A stretch of DNA of 64,000 bases, taken from assembly GCA_949592205.1 (NCBI GenBank), contig CATIUR010000005.1, forward strand, positions 107,009,277 through 107,073,276, read 5' to 3'. The DNA is from Helichrysum umbraculigerum. Its lineage: Eukaryota > Streptophyta > Magnoliopsida > Asterales > Asteraceae. The translations under genes and the position numbers were made by a program. The notes under the pieces were generated by a model. The model worked only from the letters and a program-made list of their open reading frames with translations. It was not told where the DNA came from and made no database searches. This document shows positions 35,495 to 47,252 of this stretch, one piece after another (position 1 is the first letter of the stretch; each line of letters begins with the position of its first letter).

Positions 35495-37934
35495 TGTGAC
35501 ACCCCCAAATTTAATGATATGCGGAAGCTCGATTTGGGTGTCACTAATCAATATACAAAGCACATAAGATAAAATGAACGACCACTATATGCGTCGTTTT
35601 AAACTTGTATAGATAAAGTAATTGTTTACATCAAAATATAGTTACATTAGCTCGATTCCTGAAATTGAGAGATTACATAGCATAATTACTTTTACAAAAT
35701 ATAATAATGCAATCAAATCTCTAGTTGTATGAATGCTGACTCGAGCTAATAGTTCCTGCTTGTGCAGCCAACCTACTGCTGGATACCTGTGATAAATACT
35801 AAAATGGGTCAGCGAAAACGCTGGTGAGCTCACAGGTTTGTATGTCAATGTATAGTTGTCAGAACCGCAAGATTTATATTGAATTTAAAATGTAATTAAG
35901 CAAAATAAAAGTTATACTGTCCATGAGCACATAGTCTGAGCTTAACTTGATTTGTCAGGCCCAATTAAGGAAACCTAACTTGAAATGCCTCCTACGAGTG
36001 TCTAATCCACACTCGTCTTCGCAAATGCTAATACATCCGTTTGACCGGTTAGTGCGTGCTAACCCGGATGAGGATTGTCAATCCCATATGATATCATATA
36101 CTAACATTCACGCTATAAATACTAGAGACTATGCTATGGAGGACTTTAAATTGATTAGCTTGAAACTCATGTAGTATTTGAAGTTTGGCACTTGCGTTCT
36201 ACTTGTAAAACAAAATGAAGTAGTAATATCACACCCCTAGTAAAAGTAGTGAAAATGGGGCCATGAAACTCACCTGAGTCTTGAAGTGTTTAATTTAATA
36301 AGCTCGAAGTAATTAGCTGTGAGTTGGTGTCCAAAGACTTGAAACCTGAATGTGTCCACGACACTTGAATTGTTATTAATTGTACAGGTATCCCAAAGGA
36401 CTACCTTTGTAGTTGTTATACAACTATGTATACATGTCCAAATTACTACGATTTGGTTGATTGAGTAGTTACAAGTTACTGCGACTTGTTTGACTGAGTT
36501 GATACAAGTTACAACGACTTGTTTGATTTTAAGGAAGGTTGTGAAAACTTGTACGGCCCGTTGGTGGTCGTTGAAATTTAAATATTTCAATGTTCTCATT
36601 ATGATTTGAAATGTTAACCTTGAAAAGTATGTCTCATAGTGTTTGAAAAGTCGTATTGTATAGCGGGTTGAAGTTGTATAAGTTCGACACTTAGTGAAAT
36701 TGTATTTTGAAATCCTGCTGTTTTATGCGACACAATAATGCGACACAAAAGTGGTTATGCGACACAAGGGTTGTGTCGCATAAGAGTGCGACACAATATC
36801 TATGCGACACAAGGGTTGTGTCTCATAGTTGCGAGATGCTGATTCAACAGCGACATAGTGATTGTGTCGTATGGGGTATGCGACATAGTGGTTGTGTCGC
36901 AAGACTTGCGACACTAATTATCTGATACGACATAAGGTACGACACAATGAATTTTATGCGACACAAAAGCCAAAATGCGACACAACATGCGACACAAGGC
37001 TTGTGTCGCATGGATGAACACCAGCCCAGAAAGTCCGGCTGTCACGATATTTCCGGCCAAAAATCCGTTTTAGACTCGTTTTTAGGCTATAAATTCGTGT
37101 TCTATACATTGTAATGGACATATACTAGTTATAATAACAACCACAAATGAAAAATACTAAGAATCGAGAGATTTCGGGATTTTGTCAGAAACTTACAAAT
37201 TGCCGAAATGAAAATCCGGAAAGATAGCGTTGTAGATCGTCGCGAGGTGGTCGTGAATCTCTAAAAATATTGATGATACGATTGCGTTTCGTGGTGTTAT
37301 TTGTCGATTTTGTGAGTTTGGTGTGTTTGGTGAGTTGAAAGAAAAAGAGAGGAAAAAGAGAGAGAGGAAAGGAGAAAGTGATAGAAATGAGGAAAGGAAA
37401 TGAGAAGTGGGAGGTTATCCCCACTTTTCGGTTTTCGCCCCGCGCTCCGCGTGGTGTTCGTTTTCTCCGTCGTTTAACGTCAAATAATTATTTACATTTT
37501 TATTATAAGTTTTAAAATACGATTTATTACGCGACATATTGTTTAAATATTTTACAAGTAAATTTTTATTTGAGTTATAAAATGTAAGTTTGTTTATTTA
37601 GTTTGCGCGTTTTTAATATTTTAAATTGTGAAAGTTCGGTTTGTACGATACGAATGAATACGAAATATTATCACAATAATATTCTAAATAAAATTGAGTT
37701 ATTAAATAATATTTGTATTACTGAATAAAATTGTTCACCAACGTCCGTATTTATTGTATCGAAATTCATTCGATTTGAAACTTGTACGATTTAAACAAAC
37801 TGCATAATTGTAGATATATATTCAACAATATATATATAATAATTGATACATTAATTAGCGTAACACAGAACTAATTACATGTATTAAAACTTGATTAGGC
37901 ACTAAATTCTAGTCCTAATTTGACGGGTGTCACA
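35495..37934 (-). repeat. Element C 5' LTR
   Basis: A 2440-bp LTR almost identical to 28132-30571. It is followed by the right TSD GATAG (37935-37939). The motif array is at 36724-37011. Confidence 0.95.
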
Positions 37935-37984
37935 GATAGTTACTAGATTACAGAATAGATTACAAGGCAAAGACTACACTAGTC

Positions 37985-38470
37985 TTAACGTAGATTAATT
38001 TGTTCCATCATCGTGACAAGACGGTCCACAGTGTTTGCAAGTCTGCTAGCTTGTCGGGCGTTATCTTCTGCTAGTGCTAGTCGTTGTGTTAGTCCACGGG
38101 CATACTCTTCTGCTTCATGTGAGCGCTGTTCACATTCTTCCATCCTTTGTCGTAGAAGGGCATTTTCCACGCTTATTTCTATTACTTGGTTACGAAGGAC
38201 ATCCATGTTGTTGTTTGTGGTTTCAAGGTCGTCGGAGACTTGTTCGATGCGTTCAAGGGATGTAAGTCTCCAGTTTTCGTTCGTTTCCTGCAGCACGACA
38301 TCCATGGTGCGAAGTCGCTGCTCGTGTTGGTTCACCCTAGCGGCTAAGGCCGACTAGGTGAAGTGAGTGGGGTACGGGCCAGCTCGAGGCAACCTGGCGT
38401 TCCTCCTAGCTACCCTTGGGTTCTGCGACCCGGATTGAGAGCGAGATGAATTTGATGGTGTGTTTGCCAT
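37985..38470 (-). pseudogene. Element B leader ORF, coiled-coil protein upstream of gag
   Basis: I do not recognise this protein. An ATG at 38470 opens a frame of about 160 codons (MANTPSNSSRSQSG...), broken by one TAG at 38354-38356, and continuing in frame to 37985. The first part is Ser/Arg-rich and basic. The second, from residue 45 on, is a continuous heptad-like helix rich in Leu, Glu, Arg and Asn with no Pro or Gly breaks apart from one Gly, as expected for a coiled coil (DDLETTNNNMDVLRNQVIEI). It lies between PBS and gag, where Tekay elements normally have no extra gene. C retains only its first dozen residues, fused in frame to gag. It could be a gag-assembly partner or a nucleic-acid-binding accessory protein; that is inference. 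Confidence 0.6.
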
Positions 38471-38627
38471 TTCTGAGACAAAGCGTTAGTAAGATTGAGG
38501 CCTATATTCATATAATTCCTATATAATATAGCCTATTGAGTGTCTAGCATAAACATGTTTAAGTCTCGGTTCTCTAGAGGTCAGAGTCTTCTATTGTACC
38601 CTGTTCAGCCATAACTACCTTCAGATC

Positions 38628-38694
38628 TTACATCATCTTTGCTTAATTGTACATAGTTGATCATGCTATGTTAAATTAAACTCGTATGATGTAA
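38628..38694 (-). other. Leader hairpin with palindromic loop (B)
   Basis: Arms TTACATCAT...TTAATTGTACATAG and CTATGTTAAATTAA...ATGATGTAA close on a loop containing TGATCA (38658-38663). Spacing to the PBS is 88 nt. Confidence 0.6.
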
Positions 38695-38798
38695 TCACTG
38701 AACCAGTTATACCTAATAAGGAATACCGCCTAATGGTCATAGTCTAGGTTCACTAAATGCAACCTAGTTCACTATAACCTTAGGCTCTGATACCAATC

Positions 38799-41263
38799 TG
38801 TAACACCCCCAAATTTGATGATTTGCGGAAGCTTGATTTGGGTGTTACTAATCAATAACAAAGCACAAAGATATATAGTAAACGACTCTATATGCGTCGT
38901 TTTAACAAAATATATTGATAATGGAAATGTTTACAACATTTAAAGCTTTACATAGCTCGAGTTTAATTAAAAAGGAGATTTCAGTACATAAGTACTTGTA
39001 CAAAATATACTAATGCAAGAAAATCTCAATCGTTTGTATGCTGACTCGAGCTAAAGTCCTGAAGCAGAAACATCCTACTGCTTGGTACCTGCGATATATG
39101 CTAAAAGGTCAGCTAAAAGCTGGTGAGCTCACAGGTTTGAAATCAGTTAATATAGTATGAACCGCAAGATTTGAATAATGAATTGCATCCAGCAATTAAT
39201 GATGATAATCATTGTGTATACAGCCATGAGCACATAGTTGAGCTTAACTCGAGGGCCGGGTCCCCTATAGAGAATTCCGGGCGAGGTGCCTCCACGAATG
39301 CCTAATCCACATTCGTCTTCCCAAATATTAGTACGTCCGTTTACCCGGTTAGTGCTTGCTAACCCGGACGAGGTGGGTCAATCCTATATGGTACCATATA
39401 CTAATATTCACGCTACAACGTATTAACAACTATGCTGACGGAGGACTTTAAAATGATTAGTTTCGAAAAACTCATGTAGTATATGAAATGTTTGTACTTG
39501 CATTCACATGTAAAAGTTGAGCAATATATCACACCCCTGAGTAAAACAGTAAAAGAGGGGCTATGAGACTCACCTGAGTCTAGCGAGTTTAACTTAATAA
39601 ACTTTGATTGATTAGCCTAGTAATGAAGTCCAAAGACTTGTAACATGAGGGTGTCCACGACACGCGATGGTTATAAACATGATTAGGTATCTCAAAAGAT
39701 CACCCTTGTAGTTGTTTCACAACTATATATGTCCAAATTACTACAATTTGGTTGATTGATTCGAATGTTTGAAAATATGTATGGCCCGTTGGTGACGGAT
39801 TTGTAATAATAATCTCAACTATTATTATTTTGATTTCATGAAAAATGTGTTTGGATTGTGTTTTCGAAGCCGTTACGGAATCTAAGTACGGGGGTCCGGG
39901 GGCAGCGCCCCTGGTAGCGGGGTCCAAGGGGCGGCAGCCCCTGGCGGGGTCCAAGGGATAGAGCCCCTGGCTGGGGTCGAGCTGCCAGGTCAGCTTGGAA
40001 AATTTTTATTTCTACTATATTGCTTTGACGAAAAATGCATCTGGAACCGAATTTGGATAAAATCAGGTGTTAAAATTTTAGGTCTCGACACTTAGTAAAA
40101 ATCTATGTTTTCTGGTTTTTGCGACGTTGGGTGCGACGTCGCAGGTCCTGACTGCGACGTTGATCATGGCGTCGCTATGTGCGACTTTCGCAATTTAATG
40201 TGACGTTGTGCGTGGCGTCGCTATATGCGACGTTGTTAATTTCTGTGACGTAAGGGCTTGCGTCGCTATACGCGACGTCGGCAACTTAATGCGACGTTAA
40301 TGACGATGTCGCTATATGCCACGTGGTGACTGGTGTTGCGACGTTGCAACTGACGTCGCAATTGGGCCAACCCAGATGCAACGTCGGAGTATGTTCAGAT
40401 TCCGGTGGCCGGAAAATCGGTCGAAAGGCATCCGTTCGGTCCAAATCTTTTACCCAACCCATATTTGGACATTATAAGTTGATACAAACCGCAAACAAGT
40501 ACAAACACTTAAAAACGAGAGGTTTCGGGATTTGTCGGAAACTTACAAAGTGTCGGATGAAAAATCCGAAAAGATAGGATGATAGATCGTGATGCGGTGA
40601 ACGTTTTCTTCCAAAGGGCCGAGGTGATCCGACCGGGTTTCGTATTCCTTTTTGGCGATTTAATGGGGTGGTGGGGGTTTTTCTTTTTAGAGAGAAAAAG
40701 GGAGAGGAGAGAGTAAGAGAGAGAAAGAGTGAGGTGAAAGTGAAAGAAAGAGGAGGGAGTTGGGGGTTTAACCTCCAACTTTCAGTCTCCGCAATTGCGT
40801 TCCGTGCGATGTTCATTTTCTCCGTCGTTCAAACGTTAAATAATTATTTTACATATTAATTATTAAGTTTTAAAATATAAATTATTACACGATATTTTAT
40901 TTAAATACTTTACAAATCAATTTATATTTGGGTTATAAAATGTAAATTTGTTTATCTAGTTTGCACGTTTTATTTTAAATTGTGCAAGTTCTGTTTGTAC
41001 GATACGAATTGTAATTCGAGTATTATAAAAATGATATTTTTAACATACCAGTGTTACTTCATAGGATTGGTCACCAACGTCCATATTAGATTGAATCGAA
41101 ATACATTCGATTTAAATTGCGTACGATTTAATCAAATCGCATTTTCGTATATATTCAACAATATATATAATTTGAAACATTAATTAGCCTAACACAGAAC
41201 TAATTACATGTACTAACATATGATTAGGCACTAATTACTAGTCCTAATTTGGCGGGTGTTACA
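38799..41263 (-). repeat. Element B 5' LTR
   Basis: A 2465-bp LTR with ends TGTAACACC...GGGTGTTACA. It holds the covarying hairpin (39110-39122), the splice-donor-like site (39568-39576), the G-rich minisatellite (39885-39990) and the TGCGACGT array (40118-40388). The flank to its right begins GCGGA; no matching left copy is present because the left LTR of B is chimeric. Confidence 0.92.
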
Positions 41264-43206
41264 GCGGAGGTGTCCACAATCATGCAAATAGAATGTCACG
41301 TGGGTTGCAGAATATATTAAAGCATACACCGAAAGTTCTCTCAAATACATGTCCATATCATCTGACAGTTAATCTCGAATCCTATTCCCCAATCTCGGTC
41401 GTCATAGATGTCCGAATCATGGCACAGTTTGTTGAATAAACAATCTTGTGAACGGGTTTTACCCTTGTCAGAATAAGTTGGAAGAACTGGTCTAAGCGGT
41501 CAGATAAGATGTCATCACTTATACATATGAATTACCAACATTACTCAAGTATGTAACAAGACAGGGGTGATTTATATTATAAATAGAAACTTAAGTAATA
41601 CATTTGTTAATTGATTCATAACACAACTACCTTCGGTCGTTCTTGACTTCCATACGTTTGTACTTTGCCATAAGCATTTCCAGTACTATATCGAAGAACA
41701 GTCGAATAGGGGCCGTCATGTTATTTCACAATAATTAAGGCTAGGTGTATTTCACTAGTACGATAATCCTAAGGCAACAATCAAACAAGAACATGCAATA
41801 AGACAATCAAGACAATAGTTAAACTAAGCATACAAGTGTATTAATTAAATCGAGGATATTCCGAAAGTTGTCTCAAAAATACCGTCTATCTGAATTAAAT
41901 CTCAATCTACCTCTATTCCCATATTCCGTATCTCTTGGATCCTAATTTGGTCTAGAGAACACCGGCCATGCCGAGTTCAATGATTCAATCAAACATAGTA
42001 TAACTAAGTGACCTATACCCTATGAGTTAGCTACGTTCATTTTTGGATAAGGTTTTAGTCATAACATGAGTTGGGCAGATAAACGATAAAGATTCAATTC
42101 CTACATCTATTCATGATACACAACACCCGCAATCTCATAGCATACAATATAATCACATACTTAAACCTCTCCTAAATGACTATCATAGCAGACAATTGAG
42201 TTATTTAGCTAATCATGGCAATTCTAGCATACATATTTAAATTTATTAAAGAAAGAACGAACATAATTAAATATGGAAGATAGATTAAAACCTGATAATG
42301 AAATACAATAACTTGTAGCTACAAATGCGTCCTGGAGCACCTCCATACAAATCTTCCTTGATTAGTTAATTAGCTAGTCCAATTAACTAAGGAAGTATTA
42401 CAATAAAGAAAGAAAAGAGTGGATGGTGAGAAAAATGTATTACAAAGTGTATTGTAGGTGAGATTTGGCTCACATTAGCATCAAGAGGTGCATGTTAGAA
42501 AAAGGTAGCCAAAAGGGTGCACCGGGTATCGTATAACACGAAAAGTAGGTGCACCGGGTACTGTACAACACGAAAAGTAGGCGCACCAGGTACCAAAAGT
42601 TGCCAAAAACGGAAACCGAGGTGGGTACAGGGTGGCCGGCGGCGGCCTTGGTGTGGCCAGCGGCGGTGGTGTGGTGGTCGGCGGCGGCTGGCCCACCCCC
42701 ACCCCGGTTCGCCGTCTTTTGCTTCGTTTCTCGATTCGTGCGTGTTTTCTTCGTTATGCGTCCGTTTGCGTCGATTATTTTTTTGTTGGATTCGTAATTC
42801 AAAAACGAAGATTTTGACATAGGATAGGGCCTGAGATGAGGTCCCTAGCTCCAAATATTGCGTACGAATCATTTGGATCTTCCGGCGGGCGTAGAATCTT
42901 CATTCATCCGTTTTAGTTGATTCTTCTTCTGTTGGATTGGTATTTTAAAAACGAACATCTTAGATATAATGGATGTTGGTGGAGGGTACTTTAATCTTGA
43001 AATCTCCTTTTGATGCCTTGAATCTTCAAACGTGTGTGGAATCTTTGTTTCTCGGCCGTTTTGCTTGAATTTTATCGTGCAACCTTCGTTTTGGTCTTCT
43101 TAACATATTATCACTGATTTGTGCGTTGTTTGAGTCCAAATGCCAAGTATTGCTCCAGAATGAGAGAGATATTGGTAGTAAAAGCGTGACTTTTTACACG
43201 ATATCA
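41264..43206 (-). repeat. Element F 3' LTR, left end lost
   Basis: The right end is ...CGATATCA followed by a polypurine-tract complement, the expected start of an Athila-type LTR on the minus strand. Comparison by eye with the P LTR (blocks ...ACAACTACCTTCGGTCG near 41630 and the GC-rich U3 block at 42600-42720) suggests about 0.9 kb of the U5 end is missing, cut off at the B junction. Positions 41325-41450 and 41860-41990 look like an internal duplication. A 54-bp segment with the TATA box present in the 5' LTR copy is absent here near 42460. Confidence 0.82.
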
Positions 43207-45010
43207 AGTATCCCACACTTAGAGTTTTGCTTGTCCTCAAGCAAACCTTCAGCAAGTTGTGAAAGGCTGAAAGGGTGTCTTCATATTCCGGAGAACTTTG
43301 ATTCCTGCAGGTTTGGTAGAAAGATTTCGGACGAAGTTCCATCCCTTGATGTTTCCCCAAACTTTTGGTTCTAACAAGCTTTCTTTTCAATCTTCATAAT
43401 GTAAGATATACATGACTGGGGCCCTCACAGGTGGTCACTCAATTCACTCAAGTGTATCGGGTTTCCTAACTTCTAATTCACTCAGGGGCCAGTTATGTAA
43501 TTCTTCCATTGTCATAAGCTTGATCGAGAATCAAATCTATAATACCTAAATGAGGACGGTGCTAATTATCCCTAGACATTCGCAAGAGGGTGAAGATGGT
43601 GTATGGGATAATGTTTTTTGTAGATGGTTTAATTTGGGAGTTTAATATAGCCTAAAAGTTTCCTGTGATGACTTATCTTTGACTTTTTAGTTGATACCTC
43701 TTTTTTGGATTTCACTCTTTGAGAGCCTTCTTTTCATAGCTTTTTCTTCTTTGAAGAACCTTTCCCATGGCTTTAAATGATCCTTGGGTTTTTAGCTTTT
43801 TGATTTCTTTGGCAGCTTTGTTCTTGCTTTCTTTGGAGTCCTTTCATGGATGATATTCTTTTTCCCTTGGGGATTCCTTCTAGAAGTATGTTTCTTGCAG
43901 TGATGTTGCTGACATAACAGAAACTTAGGCTATGGCCAAGAGATGTAAAGAAAGGATTGGTTCTTGAAGTGAGTATTCGAAATGAAAAGGCTAAGGCTCA
44001 ACGGGTTTTCTAAATGATCTTCAATGCCGAAAATGGACATTGGCAGGGTTAGGCTTGAAAACAGGAGCTTTACGAGAGGGTTTTGTCCTAGGGAATGTCA
44101 AGATCCTCTAATTGCGCCTTCGTCACGTATGACGCTCATTTTTTTGTAATTTTGAAATGCATTCTTTGAACTAGTTCTAACTTGAGAAGGTATACAACGG
44201 CACACTCACAAACGAAAAAGTGAAGCATTTAAAGGTGAATGCTTTTATATGGCTCAAGATTCCTTACTCATTTTTGGTGGTTTTGTGCCTAGTCATGCGA
44301 TTGCTTGTTTGAAACTTAGTTTGAAAGTTATCAAAAGAGTTTTGCTCGTCGTGGTCCATTTGCCAAGCCTTTTGAATTTTTGTTGACCGAAAATACCCTT
44401 TTTGGGCTTCCCATAATTCAAAAATTTTGAAAATTTTGCTAAAAATATGAGTTTTGCTAAAAAGTTTATGTTGCAATACAGTAGTGAATACTACTGCTAT
44501 CCCACACTTAAAAGAACATTGTCCCTAATGTTCTCTACTTCTAAGTTAGGTTAATCCCACACTTAGATTTTGAATACGAGTCAATATTTTCAAAGTTATT
44601 CTCTATTTGTGAGTAATAATCCCACACTTAGAGTTTTTCTTAGAATTTTTGTGTGGTTCAAGCAAAGTAAGGTTAGAAGAGACACTTCCTTGTGCTGCGT
44701 GTGATGCCACTGGATTTAATGGACCAGGTTCAAGTGTGTGAATTCGCTGGAAATGGATCAGGCTCATTAAAAATGAACTCGTTCCATAAATTCTACTTCG
44801 AATTCTGCATAGTACACACCCTTCATAAAAGACAAATGTTAACACAAGTCAATACATAAATAAAACTAAAAATGGCTAATCCATGTCAGCATAGAGTGCC
44901 TCCCAGTCAGTGAAGTCATCATCCATAAAGATCGTGTTTTCCACGATCGATGTAGGAGATGCTGACTCCTCGATGGTGTACACAAGTGATGCAACATCAC
45001 TCTCTGGATC
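43207..45010 (-). repeat. Element F 3' noncoding region
   Basis: It starts with the polypurine tract (43207-43220, minus strand AAGTGTGGGATACT) and the TTGCTTGAGGACAAGCAA-type palindrome that P also has upstream of its 3' LTR. It contains the AAGCATT hairpin (44223-44244) and further CTAAGTGTGGGAT copies near 44500-44640. I see no coding region. Confidence 0.75.
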
Positions 45011-45538
45011 CTAGATCCAAGCGTCCACTGCAGCAGCCTCCTCCTCTAGTGGGGCCATAAAAGTGGGGTGGTCCTGCGCAGTCAAGCTCCAAGATGGGAA
45101 TAAATCCCATGGTGGAATGTGCGGAGCGGGATCAGGTCCCATCTGAAAGGGGCACACAGGTGTAGAGGTAAGGCCCAGGGCAGTATGGATCTCAGAGATG
45201 GCGGTGTGCTGGACCTCAAGGGCTCTCAGTATAGACCAAGTGACAGCAGGGTCCGCAGTAGTAACCCCATGCTCAAAGATGGGTACTCTAGAGGTCCCTG
45301 CGGTCTGTCCCGCTGGTTGGTGAGATGTCAGTAACCTGGAATGGATGGGACGTAACAGGAATGACTCCTGAACGTACACTTCCATCAAGTCTGCCGAAAT
45401 CTCGTCCAGACTAGGGGGTGGTGACTTGGATCCTCTGACAGTCCTCATGCTACTGCCCGGTGATGAACTCCGGGAGTGATGCATGGTACACGAGCGTCTC
45501 TGACTGGGGGCTCGTGCTCTGTCTGACAGCGAACTCAT
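45011..45538 (-). CDS. Element F 3' ORF, unrecognised, env position
   Basis: A 175-codon frame starting MSSLSDRARAPSQRRS. It lies downstream of pol, where Athila elements may carry an env-like ORF, but I see no signal peptide or membrane segment. The N-terminus is Ser/Arg-rich and basic, the middle is hydrophilic, and the C-terminal part is Pro-rich and acidic. I do not recognise it. Its length, position and clean frame in an otherwise AT-rich noncoding region argue that it is or was coding; it may be a remnant of a longer gene. Confidence 0.45.
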   Translation of the reverse strand: MSSLSDRARAPSQRRSCTMHHSRSSSPGSSMRTVRGSKSPPPSLDEISADLMEVYVQESFLLRPIHSRLLTSHQPAGQTAGTSRVPIFEHGVTTADPAVTWSILRALEVQHTAISEIHTALGLTSTPVCPFQMGPDPAPHIPPWDLFPSWSLTAQDHPTFMAPLEEEAAAVDAWI

Positions 45539-45662
45539 CCTGCAAAATATAAATGGTCTAAGATCATTAGTCCTTCATAAGGTGAGGTACTGCATAGGAA
45601 ATTGGATTAGCTTAAACACAATAGTAAGATAAAATCAATGCTGAAAACATAAGATAGGCTTG

Positions 45663-45709
45663 GGGTGCCTCCCAAGAGCACTTTGTTTATCGAGTCTCGT
45701 AGCTTGACT
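45663..45709 (-). other. Conserved post-pol motif (F copy)
   Basis: On the minus strand an AGTCAAGCTACGAGACT hairpin is followed by GTGCTCTTGGGAGGCACC, matching the arrangement in P and G. Confidence 0.55.
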
Positions 45710-45729
45710 CTTCTACCTTTAAGTGTTTG

Positions 45730-47247
45730 TCAGGGTGCTTTGCAACCGTAGACTTCCTCGTATGGGGGAAAGTCTTGTACGTAATGTTTTAAACGATGAC
45801 CGTTTACCTTGAAATTTCCGTCTGGAGCCTCGAGTTCAATGGCGCCATTAGGAAAAACCTTAGAGATTGTAAATGGGCCGCTCCACCTCGTTTTGAATTT
45901 ACCAGAAAATTTCTTAAATCGATAGTTGAAGAGTAGAACTTTATCACCTGGATTGAAGCGTGTGGGGCGTAGTTTTGCATCGTAGAGCAACTTAGTTCTT
46001 TCCTTGAACTTGTAGGAGCTCTCGTATGCTTGATCTCTTAGTTCTCCTAACTCATTTAGTTGCATTTTCCGGTGCGTTCCCGTTACTGTGGGATCTAAGC
46101 TACAATTCTTTAGTGCCCAGTAAGCTTTGTATTCGAGTTCGATCGGAAGATGACATGCTTTTCCATATACGAGCCTATGGGGGGTTGTCCCTAATGGTGT
46201 TTTGTAGGCTGTCCGAAATGCCCATAACGCATCATCTAGCTTGTCTGTCCAGTTTTCCTTGTGTTAACCAACTGTTCGTTCCAAAATTCGTTTTAGCGCT
46301 CGGTTTGTTATTTCTGCTTGCCCATTTGTCTGCGGGTGGTAGGCCGTAGATGTCTTATGGGTAACACCATATTGTTGCAATATCTTCATGAACTGAGTAT
46401 TGCAAAAGTGTGTGCCGCGGTCACTGATGATCGCTCGAGGAGTTCCAAACCGACAGAATAGCTGTTTTAAGAACTTTGTTACGACTCTCGAGTCATTCGT
46501 TGGGAAGGCTTGAGCTTCGGCCCATCTGGATACGTAGTCGACAGCTACTAGAATGTATTCCTTTCCGTAGGATTTCGGAAAAGGTCCCATGAAGTCTAAT
46601 CCCCATATATCGAATATTTCACATGCTTGGATATTCGTTAACGGCATTTCGTTACGCGTTGTGATATTTCCAAACCTTTGGCAAATATCGCAGCGTTTCA
46701 CCAAGTCTTGTGCGTCTCTGAAAATAGTTGGCCAATAGAATCCTGAGTCGTATACTTTCTTTGCTGTCAAGTTGGCTGCGTGATGTCCTCCGGTGGGTCC
46801 GTGATGGCTTTGATGGAGGATGTGGTCGGCTTCCTTTCCATCGACACATCTTCTTATAATCTGGTTGGGACAGACCTTAAACAAATATGGATCATCCCAG
46901 AAGTAGTGCTTGACATCGCGGAAGAATTTTTGTCTACGTGATGACGGCATTCCTTTCCTTGTGATCCCTCCAACTACGAAATTGGCTATGTCTGCAAACC
47001 AAGGATCGTTCGTGAATTGTGATCCTTGCAATTGCTCTCCTAAACTCATTAACTGCTCTTCTGGAAATCGATCTTTGATGTCCCCTTCTGCAAGTTGTTC
47101 CGTTGATGGATTTTCAAGTCGACTCAGATGGTCTGCGGCGACATTCTCTGCTCCTTTTTTATCTTTTATCTCAATGTCAAATTCTTGTAGGAGTAGAATC
47201 CATCGTAACAGTCTTGGCTTTGCGTCTTGCTTCTTAAAGAGGTATTT
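45730..47247 (-). pseudogene. pol: Element F pol, downstream part: RNase H end and integrase
   Basis: This frame continues the RNase H domain that is cut at 58071 by the P insertion. Integrase follows: a zinc-binding region (HHGPTGGHHAA...CDICQRFGN), the catalytic core (LDFMGPFPKS, SDRGTHFC, QTNGQAEITNRALK) and a C-terminal GPF module (TRWSGPFTISKVFPNGAIEL). No chromodomain is present, as expected for Athila. One TAA at 46264-46266 interrupts the core after its catalytic Glu; the frame resumes and ends after GCKAP. Integrase would insert the element cDNA into nuclear DNA. Athila/Tat-type is firm. The copy is broken by that stop and by two nested insertions. Confidence 0.88.
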
Positions 47248-47252
47248 CAGAG
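47248..47252. other. Target-site duplication of element P, left copy
   Basis: CAGAG, repeated at 58066-58070. It lies within the RNase H coding sequence of F, between the Leu and the next codon of TDHSAL. Confidence 0.95.

Larger units (their letters stand above)
28132..37934 (-). mobile_element. Element C: complete Tekay-type LTR retrotransposon
   Basis: A 9803-bp element bounded by 5-bp TSDs (GATAG), with two 2440-bp LTRs, polypurine tract, gag-pol remnants, leader and iMet PBS in the correct order on the minus strand. It is inserted in the leader of the related element B. I count seven single-base differences between the LTRs (at 29460, 29824, 30019, 30058, 30086, 30438 and 30497 and their partners 7363 bp away), so the insertion is young. 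The coding region carries at least three lesions, so the copy is not autonomous. Confidence 0.95.
37940..38798 (-). other. Element B leader, PBS-proximal part
   Basis: The continuation of B beyond the C insertion. It contains the coiled-coil ORF, the conserved hairpin (38628-38694) and the PBS (38783-38796, TTGGTATCAGAGCC). Confidence 0.85.

Noticed and set aside
42481..42872. Overlapping frames on both strands in the GC-rich LTR block (also at 47639-47970, 55926-56318, 62497-62899)
   Set aside because: Both strands stay open because of high GC content; the region is U3 of LTRs with 32-bp repeats and no protein domain.
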